Notes: a model not told the origin generated them from the sequence alone. Numbered from the stretch's first letter, positions 49,786 to 59,010 are shown. The stretch: 64,000 nt of DNA from JAEUMG01 sp046349315 (GCA_046349315.1 JAXMCQ010000003.1:230456-294455); one strand, 5' to 3'. Numbers and translations: made by a program.

Positions 49786-51441
49786 ATGGCGAATTACGAC
49801 TTCATCATCATCGGATCAGGCTCGGCAGGCGCTGTCATGGCGCACCGGCTCGCCGAGGACGGCAAGAACAGCGTCCTCGTCCTCGAATATGGCGGCACCG
49901 ACTGGGGCCCCCTGATCCAGATGCCGTCGGCCCTTTCCTATCCGATGAACATGAAGCGTTATGATTGGGGCTTCGTCTCCGAACCCGAGCCCAATCTCAA
50001 TAATCGCCGCCTCGTGACACCGCGCGGCAAGGTGATCGGCGGATCGTCCTCGATCAACGGCATGGTCTATGTGCGCGGCCACGCCAAGGACTACGACACC
50101 TGGGAAGAGATGGGCGCGCGCGGCTGGGGATATCGCCATGTGCTCCCCTATTTCAAGCGTATGGAGACGAGTCATGGCGGCGAGGACGGTTGGCGCGGCA
50201 CGAACGGCCCACTGCATGTGACGCGCGGAACGATGACGAACCCGCTCTATCAGGCCTTCATCGATGCTGGGCGTGAGGCGGGTTATCCGGTCACGGAGGA
50301 TTATAACGGTCAGCAGCAGGAAGGTCTCGGGCCTTTCGAGATGACCGTCTGGAAGGGTCTGCGCTGGTCATCGGCCAATGCCTATCTCCGCCCGGCGCTG
50401 AAGACTGGCAAGGTCAAGCTCGAAACCCACGCACTCGCGCGCCGCATCATTCTCGACGGCAAGCGCGCCACCGGCGTCGAATATGAACAGGGCGGCCAGA
50501 TCAAATCGGCCTATGCCAATCGCGAAGTCATTCTGGCGGCGAGCGCCCTCAACTCGCCCAAGCTCCTGATGCTTTCGGGTATCGGCCCGGCCGATCATCT
50601 GAAGGAGATGGGCGTCGCGCCGCTTCATGATCTGCCAGGCGTCGGGCAGAATCTGCATGATCATCTCGAAATACTTCTGCAGGTCTCCTGCACGCAGCCC
50701 ATCACGCTTAATGGCAAAATGGATCTGATCTCCAAAGGCGTGATCGGATTGGAATGGCTGTTGTTCAAGACCGGGCTCGGCGCCACCAATCATTTCGAGA
50801 GCTGCGGCTTTATCCGCACCCGTGCCGGTGTCGAATATCCCGACCTGCAATATCACTTCCTGCCTGCCGCCATCCGCTATGACGGCAAGGCACCGGCCTC
50901 CGGACACGGCTATCAGGTTCATGTCGGTCCCAACCGGTCGAAATCCCGCGGCTGGCTAAAACTGCGCTCCAAAGACCCAAAGGATCCACCCCGCGCGCTT
51001 TTCAACTACATGTCGCACCCGCAGGATTGGGAGGATTTCCGGATCGGAATTCGGCTGACTCGCGAGATCCTTGGGCAGAATGCGCTCGCACCTTATCGCG
51101 GCGAGGAACTGATGCCGGGACCCGGCGTGCAGACGGATGGTGAGATCGACGACTACATTCGCAATCATGTCGAGAGCGCCTATCACCCCTGTGGCGCCTG
51201 CCGCATGGGCTCATCCACGGATCCGTTGGCCGTCGTCGATCCCGAATGCCGCGTCATTGGTATCGAACGCCTGCGGATAGCAGATGCCTCGATCATTCCA
51301 ATGGTGACCAACGGAAACCTCAACGGGCCTTGCCTGATGATCGGCGAGAAGGCGGCCGATCACATCCTCGGACGCGATCCCTTGCCGCCGTCCAATCAGC
51401 AACCGTGGATCAACCCCAACTGGCGCACCAGCCAGCGCTAG
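49786..51441 (+). CDS. GMC oxidoreductase, choline dehydrogenase (BetA)-like
   Basis: The protein has 551 residues. The FAD motif is IIGSGSAGAVMAHRL; GMC signatures are PRGKVIGGSSSINGMVYVRG and ASALNSPKLLMLSGIGPA. The active-site His lies in YHPCGACRMG and the conserved Asn in TNGNLNGPCLMIGEKAADHI. These blocks and the C-terminal PLPPSNQQPW resemble BetA, which oxidises choline to betaine aldehyde. No betB, betI or choline transporter is adjacent, so it may oxidise another alcohol or amine-alcohol in this catabolic cluster. It starts 12 nt after the RpiR stop, so the two are cotranscribed. Confidence 0.88.
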   Translation: MANYDFIIIGSGSAGAVMAHRLAEDGKNSVLVLEYGGTDWGPLIQMPSALSYPMNMKRYDWGFVSEPEPNLNNRRLVTPRGKVIGGSSSINGMVYVRGHAKDYDTWEEMGARGWGYRHVLPYFKRMETSHGGEDGWRGTNGPLHVTRGTMTNPLYQAFIDAGREAGYPVTEDYNGQQQEGLGPFEMTVWKGLRWSSANAYLRPALKTGKVKLETHALARRIILDGKRATGVEYEQGGQIKSAYANREVILAASALNSPKLLMLSGIGPADHLKEMGVAPLHDLPGVGQNLHDHLEILLQVSCTQPITLNGKMDLISKGVIGLEWLLFKTGLGATNHFESCGFIRTRAGVEYPDLQYHFLPAAIRYDGKAPASGHGYQVHVGPNRSKSRGWLKLRSKDPKDPPRALFNYMSHPQDWEDFRIGIRLTREILGQNALAPYRGEELMPGPGVQTDGEIDDYIRNHVESAYHPCGACRMGSSTDPLAVVDPECRVIGIERLRIADASIIPMVTNGNLNGPCLMIGEKAADHILGRDPLPPSNQQPWINPNWRTSQR

Positions 51442-51458
51442 CGCATCGCTCAAAATAC

Positions 51459-51556
51459 TTGTCATTGCCGGGCTTGTTCCGGCAATCCATCGTGCAACAG
51501 GCTCCGCATTCGGAGGATCGGCTCAGTGGATCCCCGGAACAAGTCCGGGGATGACA
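51459..51556. repeat. Dispersed palindromic repeat between betA-like gene and aminotransferase
   Basis: TTGTCATTGCCGGGCTTGTT ... GGCAATCCAT at the left and GTGGATCCCCGGAACAAGTC ... GGGGATGACAT at the right: same two-part architecture and near-identical ends as 40865-40961. Confidence 0.8.
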
Positions 51557-51568
51557 TAAGGATGAAGT

Positions 51569-52411
51569 TTATCGCATTGCTTCGCCGAGAACGATCTCAC
51601 GCAATTTCCGCGTGACTGGCCCAGGCTGGCCGCCACCAATGCGTTTGCCATCAATCTCGACGATCGGCATCACGAAGTTCGAAGAACTGGTGAGGAATGC
51701 CTCATCCGCCGCATAGGCTTCTTCCGGCGTGAACAACCGCTCTTCGATCTCGACACCATGTTCGCGTGCCATCTTGAACAACCCGCGCCGCGTCACACCG
51801 GCAAGGATGCTGTTTGAGATGGGTCGCGTGATGACCTTGCCGTCCTTGACAATATACGCATTCGACGAAGTGCCTTCCGTCACCTTGCCGTCTTCGACCA
51901 TCCAGGCCTCGAACGCGCCTGCTTTCGCGGCGGCCTGCTTGCCCAGCACGGGGGCCAGCAGCATCACCGACTTGATGTCGCGCCGCACCCAGCGCAGATC
52001 GGGAACCGTGATGACTTTGACGCCGGTGCGCGCATCGGCATTGTCGACAAGGTTCTTGACCTGTGTGAAGCCGATGAGCGTCGACTTGGCATCCTTGGGG
52101 AACTTGAAATCCCGATCGGCGCTGCCGCGCGTCACCTGCATATAGACCCAGCCCTGGTCGAGCTTGTTCCGCTTGATGAGCTCCATATGCATCGACTTGA
52201 GCTCGTCCTTCGTGCAAGGCCAGTCCATCTCGATCTCTTTGAGCGAGCGCTCGAGCCGCTCCATGTGCGGCTCGTAATCGACAAGCTTGCCGCCTACGAC
52301 CGCCGTCACCTCATAGACGCCGTCAGCGAACAGGAAGCCGCGATCGAAGATCGAGACCTTGCCTTCGGCTTCCGGCACATAGGCCCCGTTCACATAGACA
52401 GTCCGGCTCAT
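51569..52411 (-). CDS. Class IV aminotransferase, D-amino-acid aminotransferase-like
   Basis: The protein has 280 residues of the PLP fold-type IV family. FDRGFLFADGVYEV near the start, the Schiff-base Lys in APVLGKQAAAKAG, EGTSSNAYIV and FLTSSSNFVMPIVEIDG are typical of D-alanine/branched-chain aminotransferases; the closest pattern is D-amino-acid aminotransferase, which exchanges amino groups between D-amino acids and 2-oxo acids. It is divergent from the class III aminotransferase across about 120 bp. Confidence 0.9.
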   Translation of the reverse strand: MSRTVYVNGAYVPEAEGKVSIFDRGFLFADGVYEVTAVVGGKLVDYEPHMERLERSLKEIEMDWPCTKDELKSMHMELIKRNKLDQGWVYMQVTRGSADRDFKFPKDAKSTLIGFTQVKNLVDNADARTGVKVITVPDLRWVRRDIKSVMLLAPVLGKQAAAKAGAFEAWMVEDGKVTEGTSSNAYIVKDGKVITRPISNSILAGVTRRGLFKMAREHGVEIEERLFTPEEAYAADEAFLTSSSNFVMPIVEIDGKRIGGGQPGPVTRKLREIVLGEAMR

Positions 52412-52532
52412 TGCGATTCCCTCGTTTATGGGCCGACAAACCAGATTTTTGCCCCTCGGTCCATGGGGTTGCCGCGCCCCCCTCTGGCCGTGCTAGGAGA
52501 CGCCCCGTCGTCAACCGCGCCCCAGGAGCATC

Positions 52533-53888
52533 ATGCCCCAACCCATTGCCGCGGCTTCGGTCGAAGCCATGCTGGCCCGCGAAAAGGCCCTTTTCGTGCA
52601 GCGCAATCCCAATTCGGCGGCGCTGGCCGGCAAAGCGGCTGAAAACTGGCTGCGCGGCGTTCCGATGCACTGGATGGTCGACTGGGGCACCCCCTTCCCG
52701 CTCTTTATTGCCTCAGCGCGCGGCATCGACCTCGCCGACGCCGACGGCAACACCTATCTCGACTTCTGCCTGGGCGATACGGGTGCGATGTTCGGACACA
52801 GCCCTCAGCCCGTGGCTGAGGTTCTCGCCCAGGCTGGCGCGGATGGCCTCACCACCATGCTGCCCTCCCCCGACGCCGCCGTGGTTGGACAGCTCCTCGT
52901 AGACCGCTTCGGCCTGCCCTTCTGGCAGGTGACGGCAACCGCTTCGGATGCCAACCGCTCGGTCCTGCGCTGGTGCCGCGCCATCACTGGGCGCAACAAG
53001 ATCCTCGTCTTCAACGGCTGCTATCATGGCGCGGTCGATGAAACCTATGTGCAGCTGAAGAACGGCAAGGCGCAGGCCGACCCGGCGCTTATCGGCGAAC
53101 CGCATGATCTGACCGCGATCACCAAGGTCGTCGAATTCAACGACATTCCGGCGCTCGAGGCGGCACTCGCGCCCGGCGATGTCGCTTGCGTCCTCGCCGA
53201 ACCGATCATGACCAATGTCGGCATGGTGCTCGCCGATGACGGGTTCCACAAAGCCTTGCGCGAACTGACACGCAAGACCGGCACGATCCTTGTCATAGAC
53301 GAAACGCATTGCATGTCCTCCGGCCCCGGCGGCTATACCCGCGCCAATGGGCTCGAGCCCGACGTGATCGTGCTCGGCAAGCCGATCGCCGGCGGCATTC
53401 CAGCCGCGGTCTATGGATTTTCCGCCCCGATGGCCGCCCGCATCGGCGAGTATCTGAAGGGACGTCCGCCTGGGCATTCCGGCATCGGCACGACCTTGTC
53501 GGGCTCGAAAATTCAGCTCGCGCTGATGCGCTGCGTGCTCGAAACCTATTTCACCGACAAAGCCTTCGCACCGATGCTCAAGCTCGCGGAAGATCTGGAG
53601 CGCGGCATCGCCGAAGCAATCAAACGCCACAACGCTCCGTGGCATGTCGTGCGGGTTGGCGCGCGCGTCGAATTCATGTGCACGCCGGACCGGCCCCGCA
53701 ATGGCGGGGAAGCTTTTCGCGTCATCCATCGCCCGATCGACATGGCCGTCCACCAATACCTCCTCAATCGCGGCCTGATGATCACGCCCTTCCACAACAT
53801 GATGTTGATCTGCCCGGCGACGGCGTCGGACGACGTCGCGCGCCTCGTCGCCGGGATCGACTCATGCTTGAAGGAGCTGCTGAATTGA
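52533..53888 (+). CDS. Class III PLP-dependent aminotransferase
   Basis: The protein has 451 residues. It is a fold-type I class III enzyme: GNTYLDFCLGDTGAMFGHSP, YHGAVDETYVQLK, ILVIDETHCMSSGPGG (Asp of the cofactor ring) and the PLP Lys in DVIVLGKPIAGGIPAAVYG. Its N-terminal part resembles glutamate-1-semialdehyde 2,1-aminomutase-like proteins, but context argues for a catabolic omega-transaminase. It overlaps the next gene (the second GS-like ligase) by four bases, so the two are translated together. Confidence 0.88.
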   Translation: MPQPIAAASVEAMLAREKALFVQRNPNSAALAGKAAENWLRGVPMHWMVDWGTPFPLFIASARGIDLADADGNTYLDFCLGDTGAMFGHSPQPVAEVLAQAGADGLTTMLPSPDAAVVGQLLVDRFGLPFWQVTATASDANRSVLRWCRAITGRNKILVFNGCYHGAVDETYVQLKNGKAQADPALIGEPHDLTAITKVVEFNDIPALEAALAPGDVACVLAEPIMTNVGMVLADDGFHKALRELTRKTGTILVIDETHCMSSGPGGYTRANGLEPDVIVLGKPIAGGIPAAVYGFSAPMAARIGEYLKGRPPGHSGIGTTLSGSKIQLALMRCVLETYFTDKAFAPMLKLAEDLERGIAEAIKRHNAPWHVVRVGARVEFMCTPDRPRNGGEAFRVIHRPIDMAVHQYLLNRGLMITPFHNMMLICPATASDDVARLVAGIDSCLKELLN

Positions 53889-55261
53889 CCTTCGTGACAC
53901 CCAAGCGCGAGGCCGAAGCGCAGGCCTTTCTCGAGGCCAATCCCGACATCACCAGCATTCACCTGATCTGGACCGACATGTGCGGCGTCCAGCGCGGCAA
54001 GATCCTGCGGCGCGACGAACTCGTGCCGGCCTATCGCGATGGACGATTCTTCCCGATCTCAGCCCTCGTTTTGGACGTAACGGGACAGGACGTCGTCGAG
54101 ACCGGCATGGTCTGGGATGACGGCGACCGCGACCTGCTGCTTTGGCCCGTACCGAATAGCCTGCGCCGTATTCCTTGGCTCCCTGAACCATCCGCACAAT
54201 TCATCGCGCACATCCACGAACTGGATGGCACGCCGCACATCTGCGACCCGCGCAACCTTCTCGCCAAGGTCGCCGCCCGCTTCGCTGAACTCAATCTGAC
54301 GCCGGTCGCTGCCGTCGAACTCGAGTTCTATCTCGTCGATGAGGAAGCGGCCCTCGCCGGCAAGCCAATCCCGCCGCGCAACCAGGTCAATAACGCGCGG
54401 CCGCAGCATCTCCAGGCTTATTACCTCCAGGATCTCGACGACTTCGCGCCGTTCTTCTCCGACCTCTATGCGATGGCGGCGATCCAGGACCTTCCTGCCA
54501 AGACATTGATATCGGAATACGCCCCGGGACAGATGGAAATTGTGTTGCGACATCGCGCTGACGTGTTGAAGGCTGGCGATGAAGCCATCATGCTGAAGCG
54601 GCTGATCAAGGCTTGCGCCGAGAAGCATGGGCTTATCGCGACTTTCATGGCCAAGCCCTATGCGCAATATTCAGGCTGCGGCATGCATATCCATGTGAGT
54701 GTCGCCGATGAAGCGGGTAAGAACCTCTTCGCTGCTGAAGACCCGCTGAAGAACGAACTGCTGCTGCATGGCGTTGCCGGGCTTAAGGCAACGATGGCAG
54801 AGGCGATGCTGGTTTTCGCGCCAAATGCCAATTCTTACCGCCGCTTCCGCCGCAATTCCTATGCCCCGGTCGCCGCCAATTGGGGCATCAACAATCGGAC
54901 CGTCTCGATCCGCATTCCCGCGGGCGCCGCCGAAACCTGTCACATCGAACATCGCCCCGCCGGCGCCGACGCCAATCCTTACTTCGTTCTCGCCACCGTG
55001 TTGGCCGGAATTCACTACGGCATCGTCGAAAAGCTCGATCCCGGTAGTCCGGTCACCGGCAATGGCTATGAGAAGCGCTCGCGCCGCATTCCGTCCAACT
55101 GGTTCGAGGCGATCGACGCCTTCTGGCGCGCGCCCGTCATGAAGGAATATTTCGGCGAGAAGCTCATCGACGTCTTCTGCACGCTCAAGGAAGTCGAAGC
55201 CGACCGCTTTTTTGCCGAACCTTCGCCGCAGGACTATGCTTGGTATCTCAGAACCATTTGA
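53885..55261 (+). CDS. Glutamine synthetase-like gamma-glutamyl ligase (second copy)
   Basis: The protein has 458 residues. I place the start at the TTG at 53885, which overlaps the preceding stop (TTGA) and has AAGGAG at 53871-53876; an ATG at 53864 has a weak site, and the open frame back to 53309 is a shadow. GS blocks: VELEFYLVDEE, SEYAPGQMEIVLRH, GCGMHIHVSVADE, NNRTVSIRIP and IEHRPAGADANPYF. N-terminal IWTDMCGVQRGKILRRDEL is of the PuuA/GlnT type. It is only distantly similar to the copy at 44913-46286, so the region has two separate gamma-glutamylation-type ligases. Confidence 0.88.
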   Translation: MTFVTPKREAEAQAFLEANPDITSIHLIWTDMCGVQRGKILRRDELVPAYRDGRFFPISALVLDVTGQDVVETGMVWDDGDRDLLLWPVPNSLRRIPWLPEPSAQFIAHIHELDGTPHICDPRNLLAKVAARFAELNLTPVAAVELEFYLVDEEAALAGKPIPPRNQVNNARPQHLQAYYLQDLDDFAPFFSDLYAMAAIQDLPAKTLISEYAPGQMEIVLRHRADVLKAGDEAIMLKRLIKACAEKHGLIATFMAKPYAQYSGCGMHIHVSVADEAGKNLFAAEDPLKNELLLHGVAGLKATMAEAMLVFAPNANSYRRFRRNSYAPVAANWGINNRTVSIRIPAGAAETCHIEHRPAGADANPYFVLATVLAGIHYGIVEKLDPGSPVTGNGYEKRSRRIPSNWFEAIDAFWRAPVMKEYFGEKLIDVFCTLKEVEADRFFAEPSPQDYAWYLRTI

Positions 55262-55273
55262 CGAGGCAGCTCC

Positions 55274-56431
55274 ATGGCCGCGATCATCGGCTGGTCGCAC
55301 AGCAAGTTCGGCAAGAGCGAACAATCGCTTGAAGACCTAATCGCCGAGGCCGCTCGCGATGCTGTCCAGCGTGCTGGGATCGGCTTCGAAGATATTGACG
55401 CGATCTATCTCGGCAATTTCGGCGGCTTCGAGAAACAAGCATTTCCAGCTTCCTTCGTGATCGATGCCGATCCGGCTTTGCGTTTCAAGCCGGCCACGCG
55501 GGTTGAAAACGCTTGCGCCACTGGAACGGCTGCAATCCACACCGGCATCAACGCCATTCGGGCGGGCAACGCGCGATTTGCGCTCATCGTCGGCGCGGAA
55601 AAGATGACGACGGCGCCGGGTGAAGTGATCGGCGACATTCTACTCAATGCGTCCTACCGGAAAGAAGAAGGCGATACGCCGGGCGGCTTCGCCGGCATCT
55701 TCGGCCGCATCGCCGAGCTTTACTTCCAGCGTTATGGCGACCAGTCGGAAGCGATGGCGATGATCGCCGCCAAGAACCACAAGAACGGTGTGGCCAATCC
55801 ATATGCGCAGTTGCGCAAGGACCTTGGCGTCGAATTCTGCAATGCGGTGTCAGACAAGAACCCTCTGGTCGCCGGTCCGCTGAGGCGTACGGATTGCTCT
55901 TTGGTTTCGGACGGTGCAGCCGCGCTTGTTCTTTGCGACACCGAAACCGCTTTGCGGTTCCCTAAAGCCGTACACTTTCGCAGCACCGCGCATGCGCAGG
56001 ATTTCCTGCCCATGTCGCGCCGCGACATCGTCGCCTTCGAGGGATGCACTCGTGCCTGGGAAATCGCGCATGAGCGTGCCGGAACCACAATCGATGATCT
56101 CTCATTCATCGAAACACATGACTGTTTCACCATCGCCGAACTGATCGAATACGAGGCGATGGGCCTGACGCCTCCTGGTCAGGGCGCGACAGCTATACGC
56201 GAAGGCTGGACGACCAAGATGGGAAAACTGCCCATCAATCCTTCAGGTGGGCTCAAGTCGAAAGGTCATCCGATTGGCGCTACCGGCGTTTCGATGCATG
56301 TCATGTCGGCGCTGCAACTGCTCGGTGAAGCGGGCGACATGCAGGTGAAGGACGCAAAGCTCGCCGGCATCTTCAATATGGGTGGCGCCGCCGTCGCCAA
56401 TCACGTTTCGATCCTCGAGCGCCTTCGCTAG
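55274..56431 (+). CDS. Thiolase family protein, acetyl-CoA acetyltransferase-like
   Basis: The protein has 385 residues. The nucleophilic Cys lies in ENACATGTAAIHTGINAI, the His motif in GGLKSKGHPIGATG, and IETHDCFTIAELIEYEAMGL is characteristic of the SCP-2/thiolase branch. The C-terminal catalytic region reads IFNMGGAAVANHV, without the second Cys of biosynthetic thiolases, as in the SCP2-type group. It probably cleaves 3-oxoacyl-CoA at the end of a catabolic route. It is 12 nt after the ligase stop in an apparent operon (aminotransferase, ligase, thiolase). Confidence 0.9.
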   Translation: MAAIIGWSHSKFGKSEQSLEDLIAEAARDAVQRAGIGFEDIDAIYLGNFGGFEKQAFPASFVIDADPALRFKPATRVENACATGTAAIHTGINAIRAGNARFALIVGAEKMTTAPGEVIGDILLNASYRKEEGDTPGGFAGIFGRIAELYFQRYGDQSEAMAMIAAKNHKNGVANPYAQLRKDLGVEFCNAVSDKNPLVAGPLRRTDCSLVSDGAAALVLCDTETALRFPKAVHFRSTAHAQDFLPMSRRDIVAFEGCTRAWEIAHERAGTTIDDLSFIETHDCFTIAELIEYEAMGLTPPGQGATAIREGWTTKMGKLPINPSGGLKSKGHPIGATGVSMHVMSALQLLGEAGDMQVKDAKLAGIFNMGGAAVANHVSILERLR

Positions 56432-56952
56432 GCGTCGGCGGTTTTGCTTTCCGGCTTTTTCCCGTAGGCCATCACGCGGTCAATCAAGGCGAGGAACAGC
56501 GCCGAGAATACGAAGGCCATGTGCATGATCGTCAGCCACATGATCTCGGTCCCGCTGTATTGGCGCGAGTTGAGGAAGATCTGCAGCAGGTGGATTGAGG
56601 AAATGGCGACGATCGTCGAGGCAACCTTCACCTTGAGCGATCCTGCATCGATCTTGCCCAACAGTTCCAACTCGCTGTCGCGACTGTCGAATCGGCTCAC
56701 GAAATTCTCATAGCCCGAGATCATCACCATGACGACGAGGCTTGCAACCAGAGCCGCGTCGATAAGGCCGAGCATCGCGAGGATGGTGTCCGTCTCATCG
56801 AGGCTCACCATTTTCGAGATGAAGGCAAAGAGCTTGAGTCCGAAGGTCGCCGCATAGACGAGCAGCGCCACGGCCAACCCGACATAAAAAATCACGAGCA
56901 GCCAGCGGCTCGCCAGGATGACCGATTCAACCATTTGCTCGATGCGCTTCAT
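56428..56952 (-). CDS. UPF0114 family membrane protein
   Basis: The protein has 174 residues with four membrane helices (LLVIFYVGLAVALLVYA, LAMLGLIDAALVASLVVMVMI, LKVKVASTIVAISSIHLLQIF, LTIMHMAFVFSALFLALIDRV). FVSRFD and KIDAGSLKVKVASTIVAISS are family blocks (YqhA-like). Function unknown. Its end overlaps the thiolase stop by 4 nt in convergent orientation. Confidence 0.9.
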   Translation of the reverse strand: MKRIEQMVESVILASRWLLVIFYVGLAVALLVYAATFGLKLFAFISKMVSLDETDTILAMLGLIDAALVASLVVMVMISGYENFVSRFDSRDSELELLGKIDAGSLKVKVASTIVAISSIHLLQIFLNSRQYSGTEIMWLTIMHMAFVFSALFLALIDRVMAYGKKPESKTADA

Positions 56953-57016
56953 GAAATGACCTCAGTCGACAGGAAAGCGGCACCCTGATAGCTGAACTAC
57001 CGCAGGAGGCAAGCCC

Positions 57017-58048
57017 ATGCGCAGCACCAAGGCCATACAGATCGTCGGCTGTCACGCCGAGGGGGAAGTCGGAGATGTCATAATCGGCGGCGTTCCGCCT
57101 CCCCCCGGCGCGACGATCTGGGAGCAGTCGCGGTTCATCGCCCGCGACGGCACGCTACGGAACTTTGTTCTCAACGAACCGCGCGGCGGCGTGTTTCGGC
57201 ATATCAATCTCGTGGTGCCGCCAAAGGCGCCGGAGGCTGCTTATGGCTTCATCATCATGGAGCCTGAAGACACGCCCCCCATGTCGGGCTCCAACTGCAT
57301 TTGCGTATCCACTGTCCTGCTCGATACCGGCATGATTCCGATGCAGGAACCAGAGACACGGTTCTTCCTGGAAGCGCCGGCCGGGTTAGTGGCCGTGCGT
57401 GCCCGCTGTCGAAACGGCAAGGCTGAGAGCATCACGCTCCGAAACGTTCCTGCTTTTGCGGATCGCCTCGCAGCGCCGCTCGAGGTCGAAGGGCTTGGGA
57501 CGATAGCAGTCGACACAGCCTTTGGCGGCGACAGCTTCGTCATGGCGGACGCGCGCGCGCTGGGCTATGCAGTGACAGCCAATGAAGCGCGCGATCTCGC
57601 AGTCATAGGACGGCGGATCGTGGCGGCTGCGAACAAGCAGCTGCCGTTTCGGCATCCCACTCTGACCGACTGGTCGCACTATTCCTTTTGCTTTCTGACT
57701 GGACCGCTCGAATCCATCGACGGCTGTGTATCAAGTCGCAATGCCTGCGTGATCAATCCGGGCAAGATTGATCGCTCTCCGACCGGCACGGGATGCTCGG
57801 CCTTGATGGCCGTACTTCACGCCAAGGGAATTCTGAAACTCGGGGATCAATATATCGGGCGCTCGATTATCGAGAGCCGGTTTGAGGGGCGGATTGCCGA
57901 AGAAGTAGATCTGGCGGGCAAGTCCGCAATCATCCCGGAGATTACGGGCCGTGCCTGGATCACCGATCAGCGAACCTTGTTACTTGATCCCGACGATCCT
58001 TGGCCGCAAGGCTACAAGCTGAGCGATACCTGGCCGCTCGATGGCTGA
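57017..58048 (+). CDS. Proline racemase family protein with Ser/Thr at the catalytic Cys positions
   Basis: The protein has 343 residues. The family normally uses two cysteines. Here the first block reads MSGSNCIC, with Ser90 at the usual Cys and Cys94/Cys96 nearby; the second reads DRSPTGTGCSAL, with Thr256 at the usual Cys and Cys260 four residues later. Proline racemases and 4-hydroxyproline epimerases use Cys/Cys or Ser/Cys; trans-3-hydroxy-L-proline dehydratases use Cys/Thr. A Ser/Thr pair suggests dehydratase-like or unknown chemistry. RSTKAIQIVGCHAEGEVGDV is a good family start. The gene end overlaps the convergent ftcR gene by 37 bp. Confidence 0.88.
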   Translation: MRSTKAIQIVGCHAEGEVGDVIIGGVPPPPGATIWEQSRFIARDGTLRNFVLNEPRGGVFRHINLVVPPKAPEAAYGFIIMEPEDTPPMSGSNCICVSTVLLDTGMIPMQEPETRFFLEAPAGLVAVRARCRNGKAESITLRNVPAFADRLAAPLEVEGLGTIAVDTAFGGDSFVMADARALGYAVTANEARDLAVIGRRIVAAANKQLPFRHPTLTDWSHYSFCFLTGPLESIDGCVSSRNACVINPGKIDRSPTGTGCSALMAVLHAKGILKLGDQYIGRSIIESRFEGRIAEEVDLAGKSAIIPEITGRAWITDQRTLLLDPDDPWPQGYKLSDTWPLDG

Positions 58049-58761
58049 GACTTGATCGCACTGCGCGTTCCTTGCACTTTTCCGATCGCCTCGGTCTTAC
58101 ACGCCAGGCGGTAGCCGACGAACCTACGACATTCGATCGGATCATAGCCCAATCTCTCGCGCAATTTCCGGCGCAGCTTGCTGATATGGCATTCGAGGGT
58201 CTTGTCGGCGACAGGCTCTTCGCAGTCGCCATAGATAGCCGTGAACATACGGTCGCGATCGATCCACCGGCCACTGTGGCTTGCAAGATACTCAAGTATT
58301 CTTTGCTCGCGGCGAGGCAGCAGCATCGCCGCGCCACCGATCATCGGATCACTCCCGTCACCAACGATATGAATGTCGCCGGTTGAGGCCCGGGCGGGCG
58401 ACAAAGAACGCCGCCTGATCGCCCCGGCGCGCGCGAGTATTTCGCGCGCATGGATCGGCTTTTCGACGACGTCATCAACGCCGGCGGCGAAGAGCTGCAA
58501 AGTGTTCTCGAGCCTGCGGCTATCCATGAGCGCGATAACGGGCGCGGCTGACTTTCGCCTGATAATTCCAAGCAGCACGTCATGGCAGGGATAGTGGCCA
58601 AGGACAAAGGCCTCGACTGCCAAAACTTCCGCATTCCGCGCAGAGTTGAGCCAATCGCCGAAGCCTTCGGGAGAAAGGCCCATCATCACCACCCCTTCCT
58701 TGCGAAAGGCCGACGCATAGCTCGACAACACGGTATCACGGCGGTCGACAAGAATAAGCAC
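58012..58761 (-). CDS. ftcR: FtcR-type response-regulator-like transcription factor
   Basis: The protein has 249 residues from a GTG at 58761 (GGAG 8 nt ahead); the frame extends to a TTG at 58815, which adds residues without family support. The N-terminal receiver-like domain (VLILVDRRDTVLSS ... VIALMDSRRLENTLQLFAAGVDDVVEKPIHAREILAR) lacks the usual phosphorylatable Asp: the position reads AFVLGHYP. The C-terminal winged helix is of OmpR type (LPRREQRILEYLASHSGRWI ... KTLECHISKLRRKLRERLG). This matches FtcR, the Rhizobiales activator of flagellar genes. No flagellar genes are in the window. It lies downstream of tRNA-fMet. Confidence 0.85.
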   Translation of the reverse strand: MLILVDRRDTVLSSYASAFRKEGVVMMGLSPEGFGDWLNSARNAEVLAVEAFVLGHYPCHDVLLGIIRRKSAAPVIALMDSRRLENTLQLFAAGVDDVVEKPIHAREILARAGAIRRRSLSPARASTGDIHIVGDGSDPMIGGAAMLLPRREQRILEYLASHSGRWIDRDRMFTAIYGDCEEPVADKTLECHISKLRRKLRERLGYDPIECRRFVGYRLACKTEAIGKVQGTRSAIKSQPSSGQVSLSL

Positions 58762-59010
58762 AGCGAACTCTCCCGAGGCAAAATTGAAACGCCTAAGACC
58801 GATAGCATAATCCAAGTACTGTTCTTAAATCTACCTGATATGTCGATTTTACATGAAGTGATACTTGACGCGCGGAAGCATAATGCCGTGGCGATATAGA
58901 TTTACACTTAGGAGATTTATCTACGGTTGTAGTATCGGCGCCGCTGTTGGCCGGCGGCGGAGTGGGATGGTAGGCGCCTTGGCGATGGGCCCACCAGACA
59001 GCAGCGTACC

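Noticed and set aside
53309..53884. In-frame N-terminal extension of the second GS-like ligase
   Set aside because: It is an alternative frame of the class III aminotransferase; GS homology starts after 53885, which has its own ribosome site.
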